DNA of 61,514 nt, taken from positions 1 to 61,514 of the forward strand of contig JAKBCS010000010.1 in assembly GCA_021807595.1 (NCBI GenBank), written 5' to 3'. Source of the DNA: Planctomycetota bacterium (lineage in GTDB: Bacteria; Planctomycetota; Planctomycetia; Gemmatales; Gemmataceae). Position numbers and translations under genes: made by a program. The notes below the pieces were generated by a model that did not search any database, was not told the DNA's origin, and worked only from the letters and a program-made list of their open reading frames with translations. This document shows, one piece after another, positions 34,831 through 43,663 of this stretch (its first letter is position 1; each line of letters opens with the position of its first letter).

Positions 34831-37470
34831 ATGGATTCCTCCCTGGGCGCGCCCCGTTGGGCCGAGCAAACCGTGCGGTACTTCCGCCATCTTCTGTATG
34901 GCATCGGCACGTTTTTTCTCGCCACGCAGTTCGCGGCGTGGACGGGGCGGATACCTCACTTGCAGCCAGTATCGTTTCGGGAAATCACGGCGAACATCCT
35001 TTTCGCGATCGGTTTCGGCTGCCCCCTGGTGCTGCACCTGAGCGGTCTGCCACGCTGGCGGGAAATCGGCGGAACGCTCGTTCTCGGTCTGCTGTTGGCA
35101 TTTCTCTTCTGGGGCCTTCAATGCTGGTTCGGTTTGCCGCCCGCGCTGGCTCCCGGCGAGGTCGCCGCCGCCCAATCGATCGTCGGCCTCGGCCTTGCCA
35201 GTCTTGGCACTCTGTCTCTGCGCGCCTGGCGCGGAAGCGGCACGGATCGAACGAGAGCGCTGCTGTATCTGTTGCCGGCTTGCGTGGCTCTCGTCTACAC
35301 CTTCGAGGCCGGGATTTTCTTGAGCTTCATCAAGCGTTTTTCGCCGACCTCGCACGACGCGGACGCCTATGTCCTGGACTCCGCCTTCGGAATGCAGCCG
35401 AGCTTTGCCATCGGTCGGCTTTTCGCCGCTCTCCCGCCGCTTCGATGGGTGTGCTTCGCCATTTATGTGGCTCCGCCTCCCGCTCTTGTCTTCGTTTTCG
35501 CCTTGCAGACCAGGGCGCGGAGACCGCCGCCCGTCGATGTGGTAACGGTACTCCTCTTCATGGCGCTGTGCGGCTACGGATTCTATTTTCTCTACCCCGT
35601 CTGCGGGCCGTTGTTCGCCTTCGGCGACGCTTTCCCCAATGCGCCGCCCCAGGCGGAAGTTCGACTCGGCCAACGGCTCACCATCGCCAACAAGGACGCC
35701 TGGCCCAACGGCATGCCGTCCCTGCACCTGGCCTCGGTAATCCTCGCCGCTTGGCACGCTTGGCCCTATGGCCGAGGGGCGCGGATCGTCGCAGCCATTT
35801 TCGTTATCGGCACCTTCCTGGCGACGCTCGGGTTGGGCGAGCATTATTTCGTGGACTTGGTGGTCGCCCTGCCGTTTACCCTGGCGCTCCATGCGGGTTG
35901 TATGCCGGGCTGGCATAGCCTGCGCCGGCCGAGGCGCGAAGCCTTCCTGGGAGCGGTCGGACTCGTTGCCGTCTGGTACGCGATCCTATTCTTCGGCATC
36001 CCACTGTTGCGAATCTCCCCCGCGCTTCCGTGGAGTCTGACGCTTACCACCGCCGGGGCCGTCGTCTATCTGGAACGACGGCTCTCCCGCGCGATTGGAG
36101 ACTCCGTCGAGACCGATGTGCTTCCGAAGACCGCCCCCGGCCCGCGCGGCCATCTTCTTCTCGGCAATCTGTTGGAGTTTCGCAAAGATGTCTTGCAACT
36201 CCTGATGGACGGGCCTCGACGCTTCGGAGATGTGGTCCGCTACCGTCTCGGCCCCGTCATCGTCCATCTGGTTAGCCATCCCGATCACATTCGACACGTC
36301 TTGCTGACCCGGCACGAGGTTTACAACAAAGACACTCGCAGCTCGGCCAAAATTCGTTCCATAACCGGCGAGGGGTTGTTGACCGGCAACGGCGATTTCT
36401 GGCTGCGCCAGCGACGGCTCATGCAGCCTACCTTCTCGCTCCAACGCTCGGACCGCTTCGCCGGCGTCATGGCGCAGTCCACGACGCGGATGCTCCAACG
36501 CTGGAGCGAAGAAGCGAAGCGAGGGCAGCCGATCGACATCGCCTCGGAGATGATGGCCCTGACGTTCACGATTGTCGGCAAAGCCCTCTTCGGCGCGGAA
36601 CTCGGCGGAGAGGCGGAGTCGGTGGAGCGCTCCTCGACACAAATTTTGGAACATACCTGGAAGCGGCTGGAGAAGTTGATCGAACTGCCGTTCTGGATCC
36701 CCAGCGCGAGTTCCCGACGGTTCCAGAGGGGATTGCGCGATCTCGATCGCATCGTTCATCGCCTGATCGCCGAGCGAAGAAAGGAGAGCATCGCTTCCAA
36801 CGATTTACTGGCACTTCTACTGCAGCGCGCCGACGAGGAGACTGGATATCGCATGACCGACGAGCAACTGCGGAACGAAACGCTGACGCTGTTGCTGGCC
36901 GGTCACGAGACTTCGGCCGTTGCCCTGACCTGGACGTGGTATCTGCTCTCGAAGCATCCAGCCGTCCGACGCCGCTTGACCGACGAGGTTTCCGAAGTGT
37001 TGGAGGGCAGAATACCCACCGCCGAAGACTTGCCCCGTCTCGTCTACACGACCATGGTTTTCAAGGAAGCCATGCGCCTCTATCCGCCAATCTGGATCAT
37101 GGAACGCCGCGCCCTGGAGGAAGACATCCTCGACGGCTATACCATTCCAGCCGGTTCCTCGGTCGTCATCAGTCCTTACGTTACGCACCGCGATCCACGT
37201 TTCTGGGAGAACCCCGAAGGATTCGATCCCGAACGCTTTGCGCCGCAGGCTTCGGAGGATCGAAACCCTCACTGCTACATCCCGTTCGGCCTCGGTCAAC
37301 GCCTGTGTATCGGCAACCATTTCGTTCTGATGGAGGCACGGATCATCCTCGCCGCCATCGCGCAGACATTCCGCCTCGACCTCGTGCCCGGCCATCCCGT
37401 CGAGCCGAAGCCGGGCATCACCCTGCGGACGCGCCACGGTCTCCCGATGATCTTGCATCCCGCAGGGTAA
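34831..37470 (+). CDS. PAP2-type lipid phosphotransferase fused to cytochrome P450
   Basis: 879 residues. Residues 1-400 form a multi-spanning domain with the PAP2/inositolphosphotransferase motifs PSLHLA (S297, H299) and GEHYFVDLVVA (H338). After a further membrane hairpin, residues about 430-879 are a complete P450: PGPRGHLLLGNLLEF, WLRQRRLMQPTF, I-helix AGHETSAVALTW, K-helix ExxR in KEAMRLYPP, PERF, and heme loop FGLGQRLCIG with Cys826. Both halves keep catalytic motifs and no stop or frameshift separates them. ATGs at 34822 and 34831 compete; GAAGG at 34817-34821 favours 34831. It follows the OleC-like gene by 270 bp with no other gene between. The product should place the P450 at the membrane acting on the lipid handled by the PAP2 half. 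Confidence 0.9.
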   Translation: MDSSLGAPRWAEQTVRYFRHLLYGIGTFFLATQFAAWTGRIPHLQPVSFREITANILFAIGFGCPLVLHLSGLPRWREIGGTLVLGLLLAFLFWGLQCWFGLPPALAPGEVAAAQSIVGLGLASLGTLSLRAWRGSGTDRTRALLYLLPACVALVYTFEAGIFLSFIKRFSPTSHDADAYVLDSAFGMQPSFAIGRLFAALPPLRWVCFAIYVAPPPALVFVFALQTRARRPPPVDVVTVLLFMALCGYGFYFLYPVCGPLFAFGDAFPNAPPQAEVRLGQRLTIANKDAWPNGMPSLHLASVILAAWHAWPYGRGARIVAAIFVIGTFLATLGLGEHYFVDLVVALPFTLALHAGCMPGWHSLRRPRREAFLGAVGLVAVWYAILFFGIPLLRISPALPWSLTLTTAGAVVYLERRLSRAIGDSVETDVLPKTAPGPRGHLLLGNLLEFRKDVLQLLMDGPRRFGDVVRYRLGPVIVHLVSHPDHIRHVLLTRHEVYNKDTRSSAKIRSITGEGLLTGNGDFWLRQRRLMQPTFSLQRSDRFAGVMAQSTTRMLQRWSEEAKRGQPIDIASEMMALTFTIVGKALFGAELGGEAESVERSSTQILEHTWKRLEKLIELPFWIPSASSRRFQRGLRDLDRIVHRLIAERRKESIASNDLLALLLQRADEETGYRMTDEQLRNETLTLLLAGHETSAVALTWTWYLLSKHPAVRRRLTDEVSEVLEGRIPTAEDLPRLVYTTMVFKEAMRLYPPIWIMERRALEEDILDGYTIPAGSSVVISPYVTHRDPRFWENPEGFDPERFAPQASEDRNPHCYIPFGLGQRLCIGNHFVLMEARIILAAIAQTFRLDLVPGHPVEPKPGITLRTRHGLPMILHPAG

Positions 37471-37520
37471 GGGCAAACGAAAAAGCGCGGCGAGCGCTGA
37501 GTGTTAGCCGTGCAGCGTTA

Positions 37521-37566
37521 CTCCCCTCTCCCCTGTACTCAGGGGAGAGGGGCCGGGGGTGAGGGT
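37521..37566 (+). repeat. CTCCCCTG-TACT-CAGGGG palindromic repeat, copy 2
   Basis: The best-conserved copy: CCCCTCTCCCCTG, TACT, CAGGGGAGAGGGG is a perfect 13-bp stem, followed by CCGGGGGTGAGGG. It lies 50 bp after the fusion gene, so it could terminate its transcript. The rest of the 37471-37730 gap shows nothing. Confidence 0.85.
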
Positions 37567-37730
37567 GGAAGTTTGCGCGCTTCGCAACGAGGGCTTTCGC
37601 ATCTCATTCAATAGGAGCCTCGGCCTCCACCTCAATGGCGATGTTCTTCGCGACAACGTCGGAGGAATGGAAGAGTGCCCCGTCGGACCTAATTTGAACC
37701 GTGCGAGAGTCGAAAAGAGAGGGATTGGGT

Positions 37731-40439
37731 ATGGTACGATTCGCCAGGTACATGGTCCCGACATTCATTTTGGTTCTCGCCCTCGCGGCCGCGAACCACG
37801 CTCAGCAGTTCCCCGCCTTCGATCCGGAACGCATTTTCATGTTCGGCGACGCCGATCTCGATGGCAGGCTCTCGCTTGAGGAGTTCCGCGAGTTGTATCG
37901 AGCCTCTCCTCGTGGGAAGAATGCCGGAGCCGCCATTGAGCCGTTGTTCCAAAGGCTCGACGTGGATCGAGACGGGTTCTTGTCTGTGCGGGAATATCGC
38001 AAGCTATTCTCCGGCAGACCAACTCGGCCGGGGAACGAGAAGGAAAAACGGCCCGAAAAGGACGAGGGGAAAGGAACGATTGCGGAGAAGGCGGCTGTCA
38101 CTCCCGAACAAACGAGGTTCTTCGAGGCGAAGATTCGGCCCGTTCTGGTGTCGCAATGCGGCAAGTGTCACTCTCGCGCCGCCGAGAAACTACGGGGCGG
38201 ACTACGGCTCGATAGCCGCGAGGGGCTGCGGCGCGGAGGCGATTCCGGTCCCGCCATCGTACCGGGAAAGCCAGAGCAGAGTCGGCTCATTCGCGCGATC
38301 CACTATGGCGACGAGGAGTTGCAAATGCCGCCCAAGGGCAAGCTCTCCGAGGCCGTCCTTGCCGATTTTGAAACCTGGGTCAAGATGGGAGCGCCGGACC
38401 CAAGGAGCGAAACGTCGGGGGATGCGGCATCTACCCCGATCGCCCCTGGGAAGGGGCGCGACTTCTGGTCGTTTCGTCCACCCAAGAAAGCGATGCCCCC
38501 AAGGGTCAAGCGTGCCGACTGGCCGCGCGGCGACATCGACCGCTACCTCTTGGCAAAACTGGAGGAGCGCGGGCTTAGTCCCGTGGCCGACGCCGACCGT
38601 TCGCGGCTCCTACGCCGCGCAACGTTCGATTTGACGGGACTACCGCCGACGCCCGAAGACGCGGAGGCCTTTCTCCAAGACCGCTCTTCCGACGCCTTCG
38701 CCAAGGTCGTCGATCGACTGCTCGCCTCGCCGCGCTTTGGCGAACGCTGGGGACGGCATTGGCTCGATCTGGCACGATACGCCGAGTCGAGCGGCAAGAC
38801 CAACTTCACCTATCCTCAAGCCTGGAGGTACCGCGACTGGGCCATCGCTTCGTTCAACGCCGACATGCCCTACGATCGCTTCGTCCGCGCGCAGATCGCC
38901 GGCGATTTGCTCCCCGCCAAGGACGACCGCCAGCGCGCCGAACAAGTCATCGCCACGGGATTCCTCGCCATCGGCAGTAAGGCCCACGATGCCGAGAATC
39001 GAGGCCAGTTTATTCTGGATCTGATCGACGAACAGATCGAGGCCACCACGCGCGCCTTTCTGGGTCTCACCGTCGCCTGCGCGCGCTGCCACGATCACAA
39101 GATGGACCCCATCGCGCAGAAGGATTACTACGCTTTGGCCGGTATCTTTCGCAGTACCAAGACATGCTCCGGCACGCTGGCGCGCGTCTTTCCGAATTTC
39201 AATGCCTCGCCGTTGATCGAACTGCCTTCCGGCGCGGGACTGCCCTCGGCCGTGCCCGCGCTGACCCCAGAGCGAAGGAAAGAACTCGAACAGCGCGTCG
39301 CCGCCCTGGTGCGCGAGCGCGATGCCATTCCTTCGGGAGAAGCCAATCGAGATCGGCTTCGACGAACGAACTCGATCCTGGCCATGCTCCGTTACCGCCT
39401 GGCCATGGATCGTCCTGGACAATCGCCCCGCGCCTTCGCCATGGGGGTTCAGGAGCGGGATGAGATCGTGGACAGCCCGCTGTATGCGCGGGGCGATCTC
39501 GACCAGCCGCGCGCGGTCGTTCCTCGGGGACTCGTTCCGGTGCTTTGCCTCGACACGACTCCGTCGATCCATGTGGGCAGCGGACGTCGAGAACTGGCAG
39601 ACTGGCTCGCTTCCCCGTCGAATCCGCTGACGGCTCGCGTCTTGGTGAATCGAGTCTGGCTGCACTTGTTTGGGCGAGGACTCGTCTCAAGCCCCGATAA
39701 CTTCGGTGCTGCCGGGATGCCGCCGAGCCACCCGGAACTACTCGACACCCTGGCCGTCGATTTCATGGCGGACGGCTGGTCGATCAAAAGGCTGATCCGC
39801 CGAGTGATCCTCAGCCGGGCCTACGGACTCGACTCGACCCACGATCCGCGCAACTTCGAGGCCGACCCCGACAATGCGCTGCTCTGGCGAATGAGCAAGC
39901 GACGGCTTGAGGCGGAGGCCGTGCGCGACGCTGTGTTGTTCGTCGGCGGACGGCTCACAGTCGAACCCCCCGTCGGATCGAGTGTGGCGCGCACGGGTGA
40001 GGGATTGGCCTTGTTCCTCCGCACCTCCGGCCTGGATGCCTCGGACGCGCATCGGTCGGTCTACCTGCCGGTCATCCGCGACCAAATCCTCGAGGCGCTC
40101 GCTCTGTTCGATTTCGCCGATCCGAGCCTGGTGACTGGGGAACGAGCTACAACGATTGGCCCAGCCCAGGCACTCTATTTTATGAACGGCCCCTTCGTGA
40201 TTCGACAAGCCGACGCCTTCGCCGAACGAGTGTGTGAGAACGAGAAGGACCAGAATCGCCGCATCGAACGGGCCTATCGGCTCGCTTTCGCGCGCGCGCC
40301 GACGGCCGAAGAACGCAAGCGCGCCCTGGCTTACCTCAAGAACACCCAGGCGACAGATACGGCGGAAGCGGCGCGCAATCGCTGGCCCCTCTTCTGCCAG
40401 GCGCTCTTCGCCAGCGCCGAGTTTCGCTATCTGGATTGA
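37731..40439 (+). CDS. EF-hand, PSCyt1, DUF1549 (PSCyt2) and DUF1553 (PSD1) protein
   Basis: 902 residues with a signal peptide (FILVLALAAANHAQQ). Domains in order: two EF hands (DADLDGRLSLEEF near 40-52 and DVDRDGFLSVREY near 82-94), PSCyt1 cytochrome-c-like with QCGKCHS, DUF1549 (RRATFDLTGLPPTPEDAEAF, FGERWGRHWLDLARYAES, ACARCHDHKMDPI) and DUF1553 (TARVLVNRVWLHLFGRGLV, IKRLIRRVILSRAY). This is the classic planctomycete-verrucomicrobial exported protein family, paired here, as usual, with a DUF1501 protein 34 bp downstream. They are thought to act on extracellular polysaccharides, but the biochemistry is unsettled. Confidence 0.95.
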   Translation: MVRFARYMVPTFILVLALAAANHAQQFPAFDPERIFMFGDADLDGRLSLEEFRELYRASPRGKNAGAAIEPLFQRLDVDRDGFLSVREYRKLFSGRPTRPGNEKEKRPEKDEGKGTIAEKAAVTPEQTRFFEAKIRPVLVSQCGKCHSRAAEKLRGGLRLDSREGLRRGGDSGPAIVPGKPEQSRLIRAIHYGDEELQMPPKGKLSEAVLADFETWVKMGAPDPRSETSGDAASTPIAPGKGRDFWSFRPPKKAMPPRVKRADWPRGDIDRYLLAKLEERGLSPVADADRSRLLRRATFDLTGLPPTPEDAEAFLQDRSSDAFAKVVDRLLASPRFGERWGRHWLDLARYAESSGKTNFTYPQAWRYRDWAIASFNADMPYDRFVRAQIAGDLLPAKDDRQRAEQVIATGFLAIGSKAHDAENRGQFILDLIDEQIEATTRAFLGLTVACARCHDHKMDPIAQKDYYALAGIFRSTKTCSGTLARVFPNFNASPLIELPSGAGLPSAVPALTPERRKELEQRVAALVRERDAIPSGEANRDRLRRTNSILAMLRYRLAMDRPGQSPRAFAMGVQERDEIVDSPLYARGDLDQPRAVVPRGLVPVLCLDTTPSIHVGSGRRELADWLASPSNPLTARVLVNRVWLHLFGRGLVSSPDNFGAAGMPPSHPELLDTLAVDFMADGWSIKRLIRRVILSRAYGLDSTHDPRNFEADPDNALLWRMSKRRLEAEAVRDAVLFVGGRLTVEPPVGSSVARTGEGLALFLRTSGLDASDAHRSVYLPVIRDQILEALALFDFADPSLVTGERATTIGPAQALYFMNGPFVIRQADAFAERVCENEKDQNRRIERAYRLAFARAPTAEERKRALAYLKNTQATDTAEAARNRWPLFCQALFASAEFRYLD

Positions 40440-40473
40440 GGACGAATGTTCCCCGATATAGAGGACCGATCCC

Positions 40474-41859
40474 ATGATTCCCTATGGTATGAGCCGTCGT
40501 AACCTGTTGAAATCCATGTCCTCCGGGTTCGGTTACTTGGCCTTCGCGGGGCTGTCCTCAATGGCGGCGGCGACCGATGCCAAGCGGTCGCTTCTTTCGA
40601 CCAAGGAACCGCATTATCCGGCGCGGGCCAAGCATGTGATCTTCCTGTGCATGAACGGGGGGCCTTCGCACGTCGATACTTTCGACTACAAGCCCAAACT
40701 CACGGACCAAGACGGTAAGTCGTCCTCCCGACCGGGACGGATTCCGGGAGCAAAACTGATGGGTTCGCCGTGGAAATTCCGCCAGCACGGTCGAAGCGGT
40801 CTGCGGATCTCGGAGTTGTTTCCCGAAGTCGCCGCCCACGCGGACGAACTGTGCGTCGTCCGCAGCCTGCATACCGACCTCCCAGCCCATCCCGAAGCTT
40901 ACTTGATGCTGCACACGGGTAGTTCGCAATTCATCCGTCCTTCGCTGGGAGCGTGGACGCTGTACGGCCTCGGTACGGAGAGCGACGACCTTCCCGGCTT
41001 CATCGCCATCAAACCGACCGGCAGAAACGGCGGCGCGCAGAACTATGGCAGCGGCTTTCTCCCCGCGGCCTGTCAGGCGACGCGCATCGGCAACGAAGGT
41101 CGGCCCATCGCCGAGGCTCGGATCGGCAATATCAAGAACCCCAAGCTCGATGCCCAAGCCCAACGCCGACAACTCGACCTCGTCCAGTCGATGAACCGCG
41201 ACTTGCTGGAGCGCGAGCGGGTGAACCCCGGCGTCGAAGGGGCGATCGAATCCTACGAGCTTGCCTTCCGCATGCAAGCGAGGCTTCCCGACGCGATGGA
41301 TCTCGCCTCGGAGTCGGCGGCGACGAAACGGCTGTACGGTCTCGAAGATCCCGCGACATCCGATTTCGGACGACAGTGCTTATTGGCGCGGCGTTTCGTC
41401 GAGTCCGGCGTCCGCTTCGTCGAACTGACGCACGGCGACTGGGATCAGCACCGGGGCTTGAAGGCGGGTCATGCGCGGAACGCGCGCGCGGTCGATCGCC
41501 CCATTGCCGCCCTGTTGACCGATCTGCGTCGGCGCGGACTGTTGGATCAGACGTTGGTGCTATGGGGCGGTGAGTTTGGCCGCACCCCGCACGGTCAGAA
41601 CGCCGATGGCCGCGACCACAACAACAAGGGCTTCTCCCTCTGGTTGGCCGGAGGAGGCGTGAAGCCGGGTATCGCCTACGGCCAAACCGACGAATTCGGC
41701 TACGAGGCCGTCGAACATCCGATGCACGTTCACGATCTACACGCCACCATCCTCCACCTCCTCGGTCTCGATCACGAACGACTTACCTACCGATACGCCG
41801 GGCGCGACATGCGGCTGACCGACATCAAAGGCGCGATCCACCGCGCGCTGTGCAGCTAA
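40474..41859 (+). CDS. Tat-exported DUF1501 protein
   Basis: 461 residues. Twin-arginine signal SRRNLLKSMSSGFGYLAF at the N-terminus. The sulfatase-like DUF1501 fold shows VIFLCMNGGPSHVDTFDYKP near the start, HTDLPAHPEAYLMLHTGS, ELTHGDWDQHRGL, LVLWGGEFGRTPHGQ and GRDHNNKGFSLWLAGGGVKPG, the last being the conserved metal-site region. Partner of the preceding DUF1549/DUF1553 protein; they form a conserved two-gene unit. The ATG at 40474 has a weak ribosome site; an in-frame ATG at codon 6 is also possible. Confidence 0.95.
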   Translation: MIPYGMSRRNLLKSMSSGFGYLAFAGLSSMAAATDAKRSLLSTKEPHYPARAKHVIFLCMNGGPSHVDTFDYKPKLTDQDGKSSSRPGRIPGAKLMGSPWKFRQHGRSGLRISELFPEVAAHADELCVVRSLHTDLPAHPEAYLMLHTGSSQFIRPSLGAWTLYGLGTESDDLPGFIAIKPTGRNGGAQNYGSGFLPAACQATRIGNEGRPIAEARIGNIKNPKLDAQAQRRQLDLVQSMNRDLLERERVNPGVEGAIESYELAFRMQARLPDAMDLASESAATKRLYGLEDPATSDFGRQCLLARRFVESGVRFVELTHGDWDQHRGLKAGHARNARAVDRPIAALLTDLRRRGLLDQTLVLWGGEFGRTPHGQNADGRDHNNKGFSLWLAGGGVKPGIAYGQTDEFGYEAVEHPMHVHDLHATILHLLGLDHERLTYRYAGRDMRLTDIKGAIHRALCS

Positions 41860-41960
41860 GCGGTATCGCGCCGCATTTCAACGACTTTGCTAGCCTGTTT
41901 ATCGTATTTACGAAGGCACCCGATGGGATGAGTCGAGGAACGAGACCCACCCTGCCGGAC

Positions 41961-41994
41961 TCGCCTCTCCCTCTGTACTCAAGGGGCGAGGGGC
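41961..41994 (+). repeat. CTCCCCTG-TACT-CAGGGG palindromic repeat, copy 3
   Basis: Diverged copy CGCCTCTCCCTCTGTACTCA with GGGGCGAGGGG, still able to form a stem around TACT. It lies 101 bp after the DUF1501 stop. The remainder of 41860-42076 shows no gene. Confidence 0.7.
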
Positions 41995-42076
41995 TTATAG
42001 AATAGACTTTCGTTTACAATCGGATGCTTTTTTTGCCACCGCGACGCGAACGGTTCGTTCGCATGAGGGAACATTC

Positions 42077-42550
42077 ATGGCCATCGACCCCCAGGTTCAA
42101 CGGCACATTATGGGTCATTTCGCCACGGGCGTGACGGTGGTGACGGCCATGTGCGACGGCCAATTCGCGGGCATGACGGCCAACGCCGTCACCTCGCTGT
42201 CGTTGCATCCGCCGTTGATCTTGGTGGCCGTCGAGAAGACGGCGGCGATGCACGCCGCCTTGACCGCCAGCCGTCACTTCGCCGTCAACATCCTCGATAC
42301 CGCTCAGGAAGCCCTGTCGCGCCGCTTCGCCCAGCGCGGTCCCAAGGAAGTCGGCGATTTGACCTGGAAAACAGCGGATAGCGGCGCTCCTATTCTGGTC
42401 GACGCCTTGGCCTGGGTCGATTGCCGACTCGCCGATATCTTGTCCGGCGGCGATCACGACATCTTTATCGGCGAAATCCTGGCCGGAGACTGCCGCGAAG
42501 GCGAGCCGTTGCTTTACTATTGCGGCAAATACAAGCGACTGGAAGCGTAA
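42077..42550 (+). CDS. Flavin reductase-like FMN-binding protein
   Basis: 157 residues, one flavin-reductase domain: HIMGHFATGVTVVTAM, GMTANAVTSLSLHPPLILVAV, ASRHFAVNILDTAQEALSRRF, and GDHDIFIGEILAGD near the C-terminus. Such proteins use NAD(P)H to reduce FMN or FAD for two-component monooxygenases. No monooxygenase partner is adjacent. The ATG at 42077 gives the usual length. Confidence 0.93.
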   Translation: MAIDPQVQRHIMGHFATGVTVVTAMCDGQFAGMTANAVTSLSLHPPLILVAVEKTAAMHAALTASRHFAVNILDTAQEALSRRFAQRGPKEVGDLTWKTADSGAPILVDALAWVDCRLADILSGGDHDIFIGEILAGDCREGEPLLYYCGKYKRLEA

Positions 42551-42589
42551 TGATTTAGCATTACAGCGCCATTGGGAGTTCCCCACGAA

Positions 42590-42765
42590 AGTGGCAGCTC
42601 GTGCTGCACAGGATGTCATGTTTGGCCAGCAGTCGTTGGCAGTGGTCGCTGGCATATTGGCTACCTCGATCCGAGTGGGCCAACAGCACTTCCCCCGGCA
42701 GGCGTCGCTGCACGGTCATTTCCAGAGCCTCGCCCAACCCGCCGTGAATACAAATCGACGGGTCC
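42590..42765 (-). pseudogene. IS3-family transposase remnant
   Basis: On the minus strand, VDLYSRRVG (about 42762-42736) and, in another frame, LGEALEMTVQRRLPG and HSDRGSQYASDHCQRLLAKH match the integrase core of IS3-type transposases, including the HSDRGSQY motif. The frame shift between the pieces, and the absence of the upstream DDE part and inverted repeats, show it is dead. The rest of 42551-42990 shows no other gene. Confidence 0.75.
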
Positions 42766-42990
42766 ACCAGCGGCAGTTTGCCCTCCAAATGCAGCGTCTT
42801 CAGAAGTCCACCCAAGACCTTCTTCGCCACGCGACCCCGACGGCAGCGTCGACAGCGTTGCACCGGAGGAGTCAGCGTTGCGGAGGGTGTGGCGGCGATG
42901 CAATGCAATACTCGGACGCCTGCTTTTTTGTCTTTTCAAGTTGGGAAATTGCTGACACAATCCAAGGAGGGATTTTTTCGTGAGGGCGTC

Positions 42991-43539
42991 GTGCGGTATC
43001 TCATTGATGGGTACAATCTGTTGCATGCGATGGGCGTGCTGGGCGGCAAAGTCGGCCCTGGCGGTTTAGAGCAAGCGCGTGCCGCGTTGTTGGGTCGTCT
43101 GTGCGGCGATCATAGCAACGACGCCGGCTGCGTTACCGTAGTCTTCGATGCCGCCGGCGCTCCGCCTCACGCCTCGGCGATTGCGCACTATCGCGGTTTG
43201 CAGATCCTGTATGCCATAAACGGCGAGGCCGACGATGTAATCGAAGATTTGATCGAATGCGAGGCGACGCCGCGTCATTTGACCGTCGTTTCCGACGATC
43301 GGCGTCTCAAGCAAGCAGGCCGTCGGCGTCGCTGTTCGGTACTGGGATGCCAGGCTTATCTGGATTCGATGGAGAAACGTCGGCGGAGCAAGCCGCCGAG
43401 TTTGGAATCGAACGCCAAGCCGGAGGGTGTCTCTGGCGACGAAGTGCGTCATTGGCTGCGCGAGTTCGCGGACCTCGTGGACGATCCTCAAGTCCGCGAG
43501 GCTTTGGGACCGGACTTCCGCAACGAGAGCGAGAAATGA
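42991..43539 (+). CDS. YacP-like NYN-domain protein (predicted RNase)
   Basis: About 182 residues. A NYN/PIN-fold ribonuclease of the YacP group: VRYLIDGYNLLHAMG at the start with the first catalytic Asp, VTVVFDAAGAPP with the second, and DDVIEDLIECEATPRHLTVVSDDRRL with the acidic site. YacP (Rae1 in Bacillus) cleaves mRNA on the ribosome. Homology favours the GTG at 42991, but the best ribosome site (AAGGAGG, 42964-42970) sits 20 bases away, so a longer form from an in-frame ATG at 42901 cannot be excluded. Confidence 0.82.
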   Translation: MRYLIDGYNLLHAMGVLGGKVGPGGLEQARAALLGRLCGDHSNDAGCVTVVFDAAGAPPHASAIAHYRGLQILYAINGEADDVIEDLIECEATPRHLTVVSDDRRLKQAGRRRRCSVLGCQAYLDSMEKRRRSKPPSLESNAKPEGVSGDEVRHWLREFADLVDDPQVREALGPDFRNESEK

Positions 43540-43663
43540 GCGACCCGGCAGGCCGCCAAGCCGGTTTGCCGCGGCGGATAACTTCTGTCTTTTCCTCGAT
43601 CCTCTCGTGGGATACACTGGCGCGGGGGGATTTCGATTGGTATAGGGATCGTGAGGAAGTATC

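Noticed and set aside
34689-35918. Plus- and minus-strand open frames overlapping the start of the PAP2-P450 gene
   Set aside because: Low-complexity Arg/Ala/Ser-rich products typical of shadow frames; the real frame has membrane segments and motifs.
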